Positions 48,601 to 54,117 of a stretch of 64,000 nt of DNA are shown piece by piece. Numbering within the stretch: position 1 is the stretch's first letter; the number at the start of each line of letters is the position of its first letter. The stretch spans positions 599,259,968 through 599,323,967 of the forward strand of contig OZ010789.1 of assembly GCA_963932465.1 (NCBI GenBank), read 5' to 3'. A model generated the notes under the pieces. It was not told where the DNA came from. It made no database searches and saw only the letters and a list, made by a program, of their open reading frames with translations. Both the position numbers and the translations under genes were made by a program. Source of the stretch: Maratus speciosus. Taxonomy: Eukaryota; Arthropoda; Arachnida; Araneae; Salticidae.

Positions 48601-50062
48601 AATGTTTAGAATGATACATAACAGGAAAAACCTACTGTCCCATTCCTCCCCACTCTCCCCTATTATTTTTCATTTCACTCTGTTCATGATTGTTCAGCCT
48701 TTTTTTTTTTTTTTTTTTTTTTTTAAATATATTATTATTATAATTTTACATTTTTGACAAGATTAAATATATGGTTCCATTCTCATGCATGAGAAATTAA
48801 AATATTTACATAATTTTGTGTGCAACTATATCAATAATAATGCATCTTAAGTACAGTAAAATTAAATACATTATGATTCTACAATCCAAATTTGGCAATG
48901 AAAATTAGCTGAGTCCATATTAAACAAAAAATAAATTTCCACATGAGAGTAAATTTTATTAAAATATAAGCAACCGTTAGAAAAACAGAAATAATATTTA
49001 AAAGTAATAAGAAATTTCTCAAATGTTTTATATAGTGTGTCCACATATAACCTGACCAACCTGTATTTTCGCAATCGTTGGTCCTAGATGCATACTTCCA
49101 ATTACAAAAATGGTCAAAATTAGGCGCAGGGTTAAGATAAAAAAAAGTTTGAAGCAAAAAAAACAATTTAGTGAAGAATTACAGAATCTAAATTTTTATA
49201 CGGTCCCCCGGTCCTATAAGTTAGATTTAGTAAAATTTCCCTGTTACACTGGCAAGTAAGGCAAAAAAAGTACCGCTGTTCTACGATTAAAATTGACCGA
49301 GTAATAGCTGTTTAAAGTTGGAGTATATTTTTTGCTGCATATTAGGGTTCATTCACAAATTTAGTAGAAATATAATTTCGTCAGATATATTAAAGAAATG
49401 GTTCAGAGTAAAATTAGCATTACAATATAAATTTGAAATCATTAATCATTCTGGCAAAGTACCGAACATTATAAGAGGATAAAATAACAGATTTTTTGTT
49501 AAATAAAAGGATGAAAAACAACAGCCTCAATTCTTTACAAAATTATACATATTTTAAAATGCTGTTAGATTACACTGTCTTTCAAATTTTGGGTTGTGAC
49601 ATGCTTTTTAGCTTTTGAAAATTGATTCTTATGTATTTTTTAGCACTGAATCTGAAAATGACCTTCATTTTAAACCATCACGTCAGGAATTTTCTCAAAT
49701 CGCAAATTTCAAAGTTAAAAGTTATAAAAATTTAAATTTCGTAATTTTTTAATAAATGTTTTTCTTGACCCAAATCGCTTTAAAAATAATTCTTTACTTT
49801 ATTTAAACCATTTTTGTAATTGGAAGTATGCATCTAGGACCAACGGCTGCGAAAATAAAGGTCGGTCAGGTTATACGTGGACATACTGTATACAGAAAAC
49901 TTACCTTAAATGTGGATTTCTTGCTTTATTTAAACCTTGGCATTGAAGTGCTTGAACAACCCAACCACTTAGGTCAACAGCTACTTTCTTCCCGGTGAGA
50001 TATGTTAAAGGTTTTCTTTCACACAATTCACTAAGAATGTCCCACAGTCCCTTGACACCCAT
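11356..50062 (-). CDS. GEN1: GEN1 Holliday-junction resolvase, 5' seven coding exons
   Basis: This is an XPG/FEN1-superfamily structure-specific endonuclease; in animals GEN1 resolves Holliday junctions symmetrically in homologous recombination. Seven exons join in phase to about 328 residues. They begin MGVKGLWDIL and contain XPG-N (about 1-95), XPG-I (about 110-165) and H3TH (about 180-235) regions, then a Cys/His-rich stretch typical of GEN1 rather than FEN1 or XPG. Acidic metal ligands are present in VAVDLSGW, VTEGKPP, SGEAEAFC, ITEDNDAF and GCDYSKGVPG. FEN1 and EXO1 are less likely because the Cys-rich segment after H3TH follows the GEN1 pattern. The ATG at 50062 sits in AAAGAAATGG. The C-terminal part, including the chromodomain, is not in the exons found. 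The introns are 1.3-12.6 kb and full of transposons. Confidence 0.9.
11544..13394 (-). other. GEN1 intron 6
   Basis: AT-rich, with no inserted element or ORF that I can support. Confidence 0.6.
13395..13495 (-). CDS. GEN1: GEN1 coding exon 6
   Basis: The first base completes the Arg of exon 5. It then reads FKDW...GAHCTRCGHLG, the first Cys/His pair of the GEN1 Cys-rich segment. It is 101 nt, with acceptor TACTCAAAG| and donor TTAG|GTGAAT. Vertebrate GEN1 has the same order (Phe-x-x-Trp, then HCxxCxHxG). Confidence 0.85.
13496..14881 (-). other. GEN1 intron 5, 3' part
   Basis: AT-rich. I see no gene or bounded element here. Confidence 0.5.
14882..15045 (+). repeat. Direct repeat, copy 1
   Basis: It resembles 16223-16375 over about 150 bp (AATCATAATTCAATTAATATT ... 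GTTGGCAT). Flanking parts also resemble each other more weakly, suggesting an old local duplication in GEN1 intron 5 that was later separated by the hAT insertion. Confidence 0.55.
15205..15480 (+). repeat. Short degenerate tandem repeat
   Basis: Three loose copies of a TGCAGCAATCTTG...ATGAAAT motif near 15211, 15335 and 15418. They are unequally spaced. Confidence 0.45.
15518..16176. mobile_element. Non-autonomous hAT element
   Basis: The ends are CAGGGACTCGGAGC and the inverted CTCCGGGTCACTG. An exact 8-bp target duplication, GTTGTAAC, flanks it (15510-15517 and 16177-16184). Inside the left end is a GGAGCT microsatellite (15526-15600) whose complement recurs at the right end. No transposase is visible. 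Confidence 0.88.
16223..16375 (+). repeat. Direct repeat, copy 2
   Basis: Partner of 14882-15045, with a few deletions relative to it. Confidence 0.55.
16376..17839 (-). other. GEN1 intron 5, middle part
   Basis: AT-rich with no supportable element. It lies downstream of the unidentified ORF's stop codon. Confidence 0.45.
17840..18274 (-). CDS. Unidentified 144-residue ORF inside GEN1 intron 5
   Basis: This is the longest non-transposon ORF in the window. I do not recognise the family. Its composition is balanced and protein-like (Trp, Cys, Phe, Gly), unlike the Lys/Asn/Ile noise ORFs around it. It has no transmembrane stretch or clear signal peptide. The frame is also open for about 13 codons upstream of the ATG (from about 18313). 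A second frame just upstream (about 18315-18385) reads equally like coding, as if one base were lost at an A-run near 18313. AATAAA overlaps the TAA stop (17839-17844). It could be the last exon of a nested gene on the GEN1 strand, or a decaying retrocopy. Confidence 0.4.
   Translation of the reverse strand: MTIIFFSPSEENEVMEMSGVTLNSGKAEFLLSSINFLFCSSHVTHGIFCFFLPNNSLLFSRQLAELSFWPLHFTSMSAIVNLCFHNDILVAGGCVSSCVIDLLYIPDLDKYPRSQYFWAMFISSIFEKDELAEGILQSLKACFK
18386..21857 (-). other. GEN1 intron 5, 5' part
   Basis: Mostly plain AT-rich sequence, with a TATATG microsatellite near 19457-19490, a T-run at about 19829-19851, and two similar blocks with AACATTTGAA(C/T)GGAGGG near 20009 and 20930. ORFs are spurious. 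Confidence 0.5.
21858..22039 (-). CDS. GEN1: GEN1 coding exon 5 (H3TH)
   Basis: The acceptor is TTTTTAG|GAT. It encodes the helix-hairpin-helix region, with LLLGCDYSKGVPGIGKETA including the last catalytic Asp and the DNA-backbone-binding hairpin. The exon is 182 nt and ends in phase 2 with donor AAAG|GTATTG. Confidence 0.92.
22074..22982. mobile_element. TA-flanked MITE (mariner/pogo-like)
   Basis: Ends CAGCCAGCCCTG and the inverted CAGTCAGCCCCAG, with TA on both sides (22072-22073, 22983-22984). TAATTGCATAC is shared inside both ends. No ORF. It lies in GEN1 intron 4, 34 bp from the exon 5 acceptor boundary. Confidence 0.75.
22985..23806 (-). other. GEN1 intron 4, remainder
   Basis: AT-rich without recognisable elements. 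Confidence 0.5.
23807..23893 (-). CDS. GEN1: GEN1 coding exon 4
   Basis: Twenty-nine codons, phase 0 to 0, acceptor CTAACAG| and donor AAT|GTAAGC. It encodes VVSGVITEDNDAFLYGADVI, with the paired Asp metal ligands of the nuclease core. Confidence 0.9.
23894..25789 (-). other. GEN1 intron 3, first part
   Basis: AT-rich with a T-run at about 25259-25283. The 119-codon plus-strand ORF at 24772-25131 has no recognisable features and is probably chance. Confidence 0.45.
25790..26530 (-). repeat. Tandem array (about 320-bp unit) with tRNA-like promoter boxes
   Basis: Two full units and one partial unit: GATTTAT landmarks lie at 25804, 26123 and 26446. On the minus strand of the middle unit, TAGCTTAAATGG (26239-26228) fits pol III box A and GGTTCGATTCC (26194-26184) fits box B, 33 bp apart as in tRNA genes. 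The surrounding sequence resembles a tRNA but does not fold convincingly. This suggests a tRNA-derived SINE-like unit in tandem. The boxes are mutated in units 1 and 3. Confidence 0.7.
26545..27360 (+). repeat. Direct repeat pair, about 500-bp period
   Basis: 26545-26860 is repeated at about 27045-27360 (CCTCAAATTTGTA(C/T)GATTTTATATTTTT, GGGGTCCCACTGC, GTTATGCATGC). Each copy contains about 100-bp subrepeats. A G-run (about 27008-27023) separates them. Confidence 0.65.
27950..28400 (+). repeat. Degenerate tandem repeat, about 180-bp unit
   Basis: Two to three diverged units share a T-run, GTATTT, AACTGCAGA-like and AGAAAATAT blocks. The minus-strand ORFs across it follow the repeat and homopolymers. 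Confidence 0.45.
28401..29819. other. Unassigned part of GEN1 intron 3
   Basis: Somewhat less AT-rich at 28650-29100, with a GGGGCGCGCC site near 28904. The 77- and 65-codon minus-strand ORFs show no recognised domain. Confidence 0.4.
29820..29975. promoter_or_regulatory. CpG-rich patch with CTCF-like motif and inverted CCAAT
   Basis: CCACTAGATGGCGTC at 29841-29855 matches the CTCF core consensus CCASYAGRKGGCRSY at 14 of 15 positions. It sits in a cluster of about a dozen CpGs in an otherwise CpG-poor region. ATTGG (inverted CCAAT) is at 29936-29940, and a CATATAAGTA TATA-like sequence follows. A pyrimidine-rich tract then leads to TTTCAACAG near 30034. Together this resembles an enhancer, insulator or promoter inside GEN1 intron 3. 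No gene start downstream could be supported. Confidence 0.4.
29976..32323. other. Unassigned part of GEN1 intron 3
   Basis: Mixed unique-looking sequence with a G-run (about 30759-30775) and a C-run (about 31190-31201). ORFs of 60-71 codons on both strands at 31295-31725 mirror each other and are not supported as genes. Confidence 0.4.
32324..32564 (-). repeat. Dispersed repeat, copy 1
   Basis: The reverse complement of this stretch matches 39735-39967 nearly throughout. It includes repeated TTGGCGA/TCGCCAA motifs and AACAAATTGAGATATTTTAA. Boundaries are approximate. Confidence 0.75.
32565..33773. other. Unassigned part of GEN1 intron 3
   Basis: AT-rich. A 74-codon plus-strand ORF (33402-33626) has no recognised features. 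At 33655-33715 TTTCTGCAA recurs three times in a GC-richer patch. Confidence 0.4.
33774..35385. mobile_element. Foldback-type TA-flanked element with about 400-bp TIRs
   Basis: Ends CAGGGTGTCCAGCGAATAAG and its inverse, with TA on each side (33772-33773, 35386-35387). The terminal inverted repeats extend to about 34170 and from about 34985. The unique middle (34190-34980) has no transposase. AT microsatellites flank it, including 35387-35438. Short ORFs in both arms are mirror translations of the same repeat. Confidence 0.85.
35439..36479 (-). other. GEN1 intron 3, 5' end
   Basis: No bounded element or gene is seen. A GGTGGGAGTGGTTTTGGG-like patch recalls those near 20009 and 20930. Confidence 0.4.
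36480..36569 (-). CDS. GEN1: GEN1 coding exon 3 (XPG-I start)
   Basis: Thirty codons, phase 0 to 0. The acceptor is TTTTTACAG| and the donor GGT|GTAAGT. It contains the XPG-I signature SSGEAEAFCAFL with two catalytic Glu residues, preceded by the conserved LGVPCV strand. Confidence 0.92.
36570..37849 (-). other. GEN1 intron 2 with a short tandem repeat
   Basis: At about 37015-37375 a TTTTGTGAAGAGTCCTGTTT-type motif (about 45 bp) recurs roughly five times. The 66-codon minus-strand ORF there simply translates the repeat. Confidence 0.6.
37850..38027 (-). CDS. GEN1: GEN1 coding exon 2
   Basis: The acceptor is TTTTTTCGACAG|. The first base completes the Arg codon of exon 1, then translation reads NLFFRVSRLLELGVFPIFVT, with the acidic ligand in TEGKPP. 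The exon is 178 nt and ends in KQ at phase 0 with donor CAG|GTCCGT. A serine-rich insertion (GGSNSSSIS) lies before the XPG-I part. Confidence 0.9.
39735..39967 (+). repeat. Dispersed repeat, copy 2
   Basis: Inverted partner of 32324-32564. Weaker CGCCAAATTTGG-like fragments recur at 40900-40980. Confidence 0.75.
40268..40664. repeat. Foldback repeat with about 190-bp arms
   Basis: GACCGGGAAGCGTCTGCACA at 40268 is inverted at the right end (CCTCCCGGTC at about 40664). The arms match with modest divergence and meet near 40465. No coding capacity. Confidence 0.75.
41562..43279 (+). mobile_element. hAT element with transposase remnant
   Basis: The ends are TAGGGATGCAACGAATA and the inverted TAGAGATGCAACGAATA, flanked by an exact 8-bp duplication ATGTAAAT (41554-41561, 43280-43287). 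TTCGGCCGAATA-type palindromic motifs are dense at both ends. The centre carries the transposase C-terminus, plus C/A and A homopolymers (about 41840-41874, 42660-42690). Confidence 0.92.
42230..42480 (+). pseudogene. hAT transposase C-terminal dimerisation fragment
   Basis: The frame reads RPLGWWAKN and then LAKKYLSAPGSTIYSERLFS, followed by AGNIYG, the conserved hAT dimerisation block (WW, YL..P.., SER.FS..G). An A-run at 42393-42417 encodes a lysine tract that splits the motif from the following RLSSENAD. The rest of the transposase is missing or unrecognisable, so it is a remnant. Confidence 0.8.
44127..45083. repeat. Long inverted repeat (about 165-bp arms)
   Basis: TCCCAACAAAAAGTTTTCAG near 44131 and its complement near 45083 bound arms that also share AACATCCCAAATCTTTCATT and TTTCGGCCAGAAAAAGTAGT. 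No clear target duplication was found. It is probably a MITE nested in the pogo-like element. Confidence 0.7.
45963..47621 (+). mobile_element. hAT element nested in the mariner-like element
   Basis: The ends are CAGGGCTGGC and the inverted CAGGGATGGC, with exact 8-bp duplication GTCTTATA (45955-45962, 47622-47629). GGCAGAAA and TTTTAACCGG motifs recur near the ends. It carries a transposase C-terminal remnant. Confidence 0.92.
46677..47087 (+). pseudogene. hAT transposase C-terminal fragment
   Basis: The ORF of about 136 codons contains VWWSSL, then TLPASNDSLERIF and FIQNKLRNLLFSERLAKFV, the hAT dimerisation domain of the kind with NKLRN...ER..KLV. It has no visible zinc finger or catalytic core upstream, so it is a truncated copy. 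Confidence 0.8.
48661..49032 (-). other. GEN1 intron 1 between two elements
   Basis: AT-rich with a T-run (about 48701-48724). Nothing else is supported. Confidence 0.4.
49033..49888. mobile_element. MITE with about 80-bp TIRs next to the GEN1 exon 1 donor
   Basis: The left end reads GTGTGTCCACATATAACCTG and the inverted right end CAGTATGTCCACGTATAACC. The arms match closely for about 80 bp, through the TGCATACTTCCAATTAC block. TA is present at both junctions. Its right end is only 14 bases from the exon 1 donor GT at 49903-49904. Confidence 0.8.
49905..50062 (-). CDS. GEN1: GEN1 coding exon 1 (XPG-N)
   Basis: It encodes the start of the nuclease, with Gly2 (required at the XPG N-terminus) and the first catalytic Asp in VAVDLSGWVV, and ends at NPHLR. 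The length is 158 nt, leaving phase 2. The donor is AAG|GTAAGT at 49904-49903. A pyrimidine-rich TTTTTCTTAAAG lies just upstream of the ATG and could be the acceptor of a 5'-UTR intron. Confidence 0.92.
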
Positions 50063-50989
50063 TTCTTTAAGAAAAATACATAAATCATACATAAGTTACA
50101 ATAATCATAAGTGACAATAAATCATACAAAAGTTACAATAAACATAAGTTACATAAATCATACAAAAACGTTTAAACTTGATAAATAAACAATCTAATTT
50201 CAACAAATGCTAAATAATTTAGGAAACCATTTTTTAATTTTCTTAACAAAGTTTTTAAATAAAAACCTATAATTTATGAATAAAATCAATAACACAGAAA
50301 AAGCACACATCAAAAATAAAATCAAAGTTGTTTAATTTTTAAATTGTATAAAGTTAATTTAATATTTTCATAATGTAGTTAAACAAGAAGCAGAGTTCAT
50401 TCTAGGATCAAGGGCAGGCACAGTGCACTTTGCCATAAAATGGCACATTAATGTAACGATAAATAATCAACTAATAACTCTCCCCCCTCTGACCCCATTC
50501 TCCTAAAAAGTCTTTGTTTCTCCCTCTTTACCCCTCCCTGACACTTTGCAGTGGCAATTTTTTCAATGGGCCGGGCCGATAAAAAAATTTAGCAGATCTA
50601 CCGGCTGATATATAAATTTAAATGAAGCCAATAAAAACATGACAGGGTGAGTAGCAACATTTTATTTTAGTTTCAAAAATAACACTTTATAAGCACATTT
50701 TTAGAGAAAAATAAGCACCCATTTATGTGCACAAACCCATCATTATCTATTCAATATTGAAGAAAAAACTTAGCACAATCATTTTTTTATTCGAGGTTAT
50801 TCAGACCTGCCAACCTTTCAGTATGATAAGCAGTAGCATGCCAATTCTTTAAGGTGGAGGTTTATTACTGGAGCCTTATCAAATCATTTGCTTTATTTAA
50901 ATGGTATAAGAGCCACATTTTAAATTAAGAAATTTCTTGTGACCGATTGCAGAGATCAGTGATCTGCTGAATTTCCAAGCCTATTTGAT
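50063..50989. other. Upstream of GEN1 coding start
   Basis: Probably 5'-UTR intron and promoter-side sequence. A short tandem repeat of ACATAAGTTACAATAA-like units lies at 50080-50170. No TATA box or CpG cluster was recognised, so the promoter is not located. Confidence 0.35.
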
Positions 50990-53080
50990 GTAATTTTATC
51001 ATTTTTTTGTAGCAAAGAAAGTTAAAAAATGTAATTTTTCCAATGATCATTTGATGAAAATAGTTTTATTTTGCTCGATTGTTTGATGAATTTTGCAATT
51101 TTTTTTGCCGCTATAGATTGCTGAAATTAGTGATTTTTTTTTAATTAATGAAATTCTGTAATTCCGCGTCATTTGACTAAATTTGCTATTTTTTACTGCA
51201 GTCAATAGACGAAATTCGCGATGTTCTTCACGATCATTTAGTGAAATTAGTGATTTTTTTCCCATGATTGTTTAGTTTAACTAAATTCGCAACTTTTTTA
51301 ACGAACATTTGACTAAATTCATGACATTTTCCACGATCATTTGACGAATTTCGCTAATTGTTTTGATCGATCCAGGGGTGATTCTGAACAGAAAAAAAAT
51401 TCTGAAATTAACAACAAATTTTCTGAAAGGTTACAGCAGAGAGGGGAGGGTGTGTGGAATCCACTCCTGGCACTAACTATGCATGTTTCCCACGGGCCTT
51501 CGCGAAATTCGCGCTTTTTCGCAATCTTTTGATAAAATGTGGGGTTTTTTTTGTGATCTGTAAACGAAAGTTGCAGATTTTTTCGCCATTCTTTGAAGAA
51601 ATTTGCGTTTTTTCCGCAATTCTTCGACAAAACTAGTGTTTTTTCGCAATCTTTTGACGAAATTTGCCGTTTTTTCACAATCCTTTGAAAAATTTACCGT
51701 TTTTTTTGCAATTCTTTGAAGAAATTTGCATTTTCCTGCAATTATTTGACAAAATACGCATTTTTTTCGAGATCCTCTGACGAAATTAGAGAGTTTTTTT
51801 GCGATCTTTTGACGAAATTTTGGGGTTTTTTCGTGATCTTTTGACGAAACTTGCCAGTTTTTTCGCGATCCTTTGAAGAAATTTGCAATTTTTTTTTTCG
51901 CGATTCTTTGAAGAAATTTGCGTTTTTTGCAAGTATCTGACAAAATCCGTGATTTTTCCAAGGTCATTTGATGAAATTGGCGTTTACATCGCAATCCTTT
52001 CACGAAATTTGAGGGGGTTTTCACGATTCTTTGAAGAAATTAGAGGGTTTTTTTTCGTGGGCAAATTTCTGAGTTTCTAATATTCTTTGAAGAAATTTGC
52101 ATTTTTCTGCAATTATTTGACAAAATACGCGTTTTTTTTTCGAGATCCTCTGACAAAATTAGAGGGTTTTTTCGTGATCTTTTGATGAAATTTTCGTGAT
52201 CTTTTTAAAAAATTTGCCAGTTTTTTCATGATTCTTTGAAGAAAGTTGCGGGGTTTTTTTCGTGATTCTTTGAAGAAATTTGCGTTTTTCGCAAGTATTT
52301 GACAAAATCCGTGTTTTTTTCAAGGTCATTTGACGAAATTGGCATTTATATTGCAATCCTTTCACGAAATTTGAGGGTTTTTTAGCGATCCTTTGAAGAA
52401 ATTAGAGGGGGGGGGGGTTTTGCGGACAAAATTCTAAGTTTCTGAGATTCTTTGAAGAAATTTGTGTTTTTTCCTCAATTCTTTGACAAAAGTCGCAATC
52501 TTTTGATGAAATTTTCGTTTTTTTTTTTGCGATCTTTTGAGGAAATTTGTCGTTTTTTTCGCGATCCTTTGAAGAAATTTGTGGTTTTTTTGCGATTCTT
52601 TGAAGAAATTTGCAGTTTTCTGCAATTATTTGACAAAATCCGCCTTATTTCGCGATCTTTTGACGAAATTAGAGGGTTTTTTTGCGATTTTTAGAAGTTT
52701 GTGTTTTTCCTCAATTCTTTGACGAAATTCATGATTATTTTAAGTGACTGACTAGCAAAATTTCCTATTTCCGCGATCGTTTGATGAAATTCCCGATTTT
52801 TTAAATAATTAGTTGACAAAATTTGCAAACATTTTCCGTATCCGATTTATAAAAATAGCGATAATTTTCACGATTTTTTAACCAAATTCGTGATTATTAT
52901 TTGCAGTGACTTACTGACGATATCCTGATCTTTTAACAAAAATCAGGATTTTCTTGCGCAACCGATTGCAAAATTCCTGTTTTGTTTTCAGCCGCCGGTT
53001 GGCGAAATTATCTATTTCCGCGATGTTTCGACATCGTGATATTTTTTTGAAATTCACGATTTTTTTTCTGGAAATTTTGA
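50990..53080. repeat. Minisatellite of GCGATCTTTTGACGAAATT-type units
   Basis: Dozens of 30-45-bp units (a T-run, then CGCGATC(C/T)TTTGA(C/A)GAAATTTG). Around 51716-52080 and 52083-52440 the order of variants repeats, giving a higher-order period of about 365 bp. ORFs of up to 183 codons on the minus strand come from the unit length and encode repetitive Lys/Phe-rich peptides. I do not regard them as genes. Confidence 0.9.
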
Positions 53081-54117
53081 TAGGCACCAAAAATAAGTAC
53101 CTTAAGGACCTTACAAACTTTTTTCGAATGTAAGCACCTATAAGCACCTGTTACGCACCTTGCATGAGCTATTTTCAATGAATATGACTTTCGCGAAAAT
53201 AAGTATAAATGTACATCACAAGCTGATGCTAGTTCGACAACATCAACACAGAAATGTAACATGTCCAGCATAGAGATCGGCATTGGACAGTTACATGGTG
53301 TCTGACCCAGTCTTAATATTTTTTCAGTAGACTCGTGCCGAGCCGAGATCAGGCTTGCAATTTTTTTTTTCTGCATAGTCGAGCCGGTCCGGAACTGGAC
53401 TTAATTGTTCTCAGGGTGTGTGAAGCAGGCAATATGTTTTGTAAAAATATTAATAGCGATAATGGTGTGTTGGTGTTGTTTATGACGGCCGATTATCTAC
53501 ACTAAGAATATAGGCATGAGGGGGATGTCCTCCGAGGGTGTCTTTCAAAGGGATCCTAACCAGCATTTACACAAGATTCGAAGAAAAGCACGGAAAACTC
53601 TGAACGATCAGGCCAACGGGCACGACTGGGTTCAAAACCAGTACCTCCTGTCTACCAGCTTTGAGACGACCACTGGTGGGGAAATAGCGATAATGAACTT
53701 CTGTTAAGTAATCTTTGGAAATATACTTTAATGTGGTTCTCAAGTTCACTGCTCAACAATGCAAAACTTTGACACGTTTTTTGACTAATTTTTAACTGTA
53801 AAGGCATAGAATTAACAAGTCTGACTATGGAAGGGATTTGGCAGGAGAATTATTGGGTAAAACATGTTTGAAGCAAGCAAAAATGAATGAATTTTCGATG
53901 AATCAAAGTTGGAAAGTGGGTTTTTAAAGCTCTGATTTCCAGCAACCGATACCGAACTATAATATTATGAATTCAAAAAAAAAAAAAAAAAAAAGGGAAG
54001 AAAATTACCATTCCTGTGAATTTCTTGCAGCATTGCACATGCATCTCTTTCATTTTACAAATCATTACTATGGACAAAGCATATGTTTGTGTTTCCGGTC
54101 ATTTTTCCATGTCTCAA
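53081..54117. other. Unassigned, partly GC-richer
   Basis: 53490-53710 has higher GC and a 63-codon plus-strand ORF without recognised domains. It contains GGGTTCAAAACC, a box-B-like sequence, but I see no partner box A. The stretch 53085-53160 has short TAAGCACC/TAAGTACC repeats. Confidence 0.35.

Larger units (their letters stand above)
45770..48660. mobile_element. TA-flanked mariner-like element split by an hAT
   Basis: Ends GGGGAGAGTGGGAAGGAATG and the inverted GGGGAGAGTGGGGAGGAATG, with TA on both sides (45768-45769, 48661-48662). Without the nested hAT it is about 1.2 kb and has no transposase. Confidence 0.8.

Noticed and set aside
50990..53080. ORFs of up to 183 codons on the minus strand as candidate genes
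   Set aside because: They repeat the same Lys/Phe-rich motif in step with the DNA minisatellite and overlap similar ORFs on the other strand.
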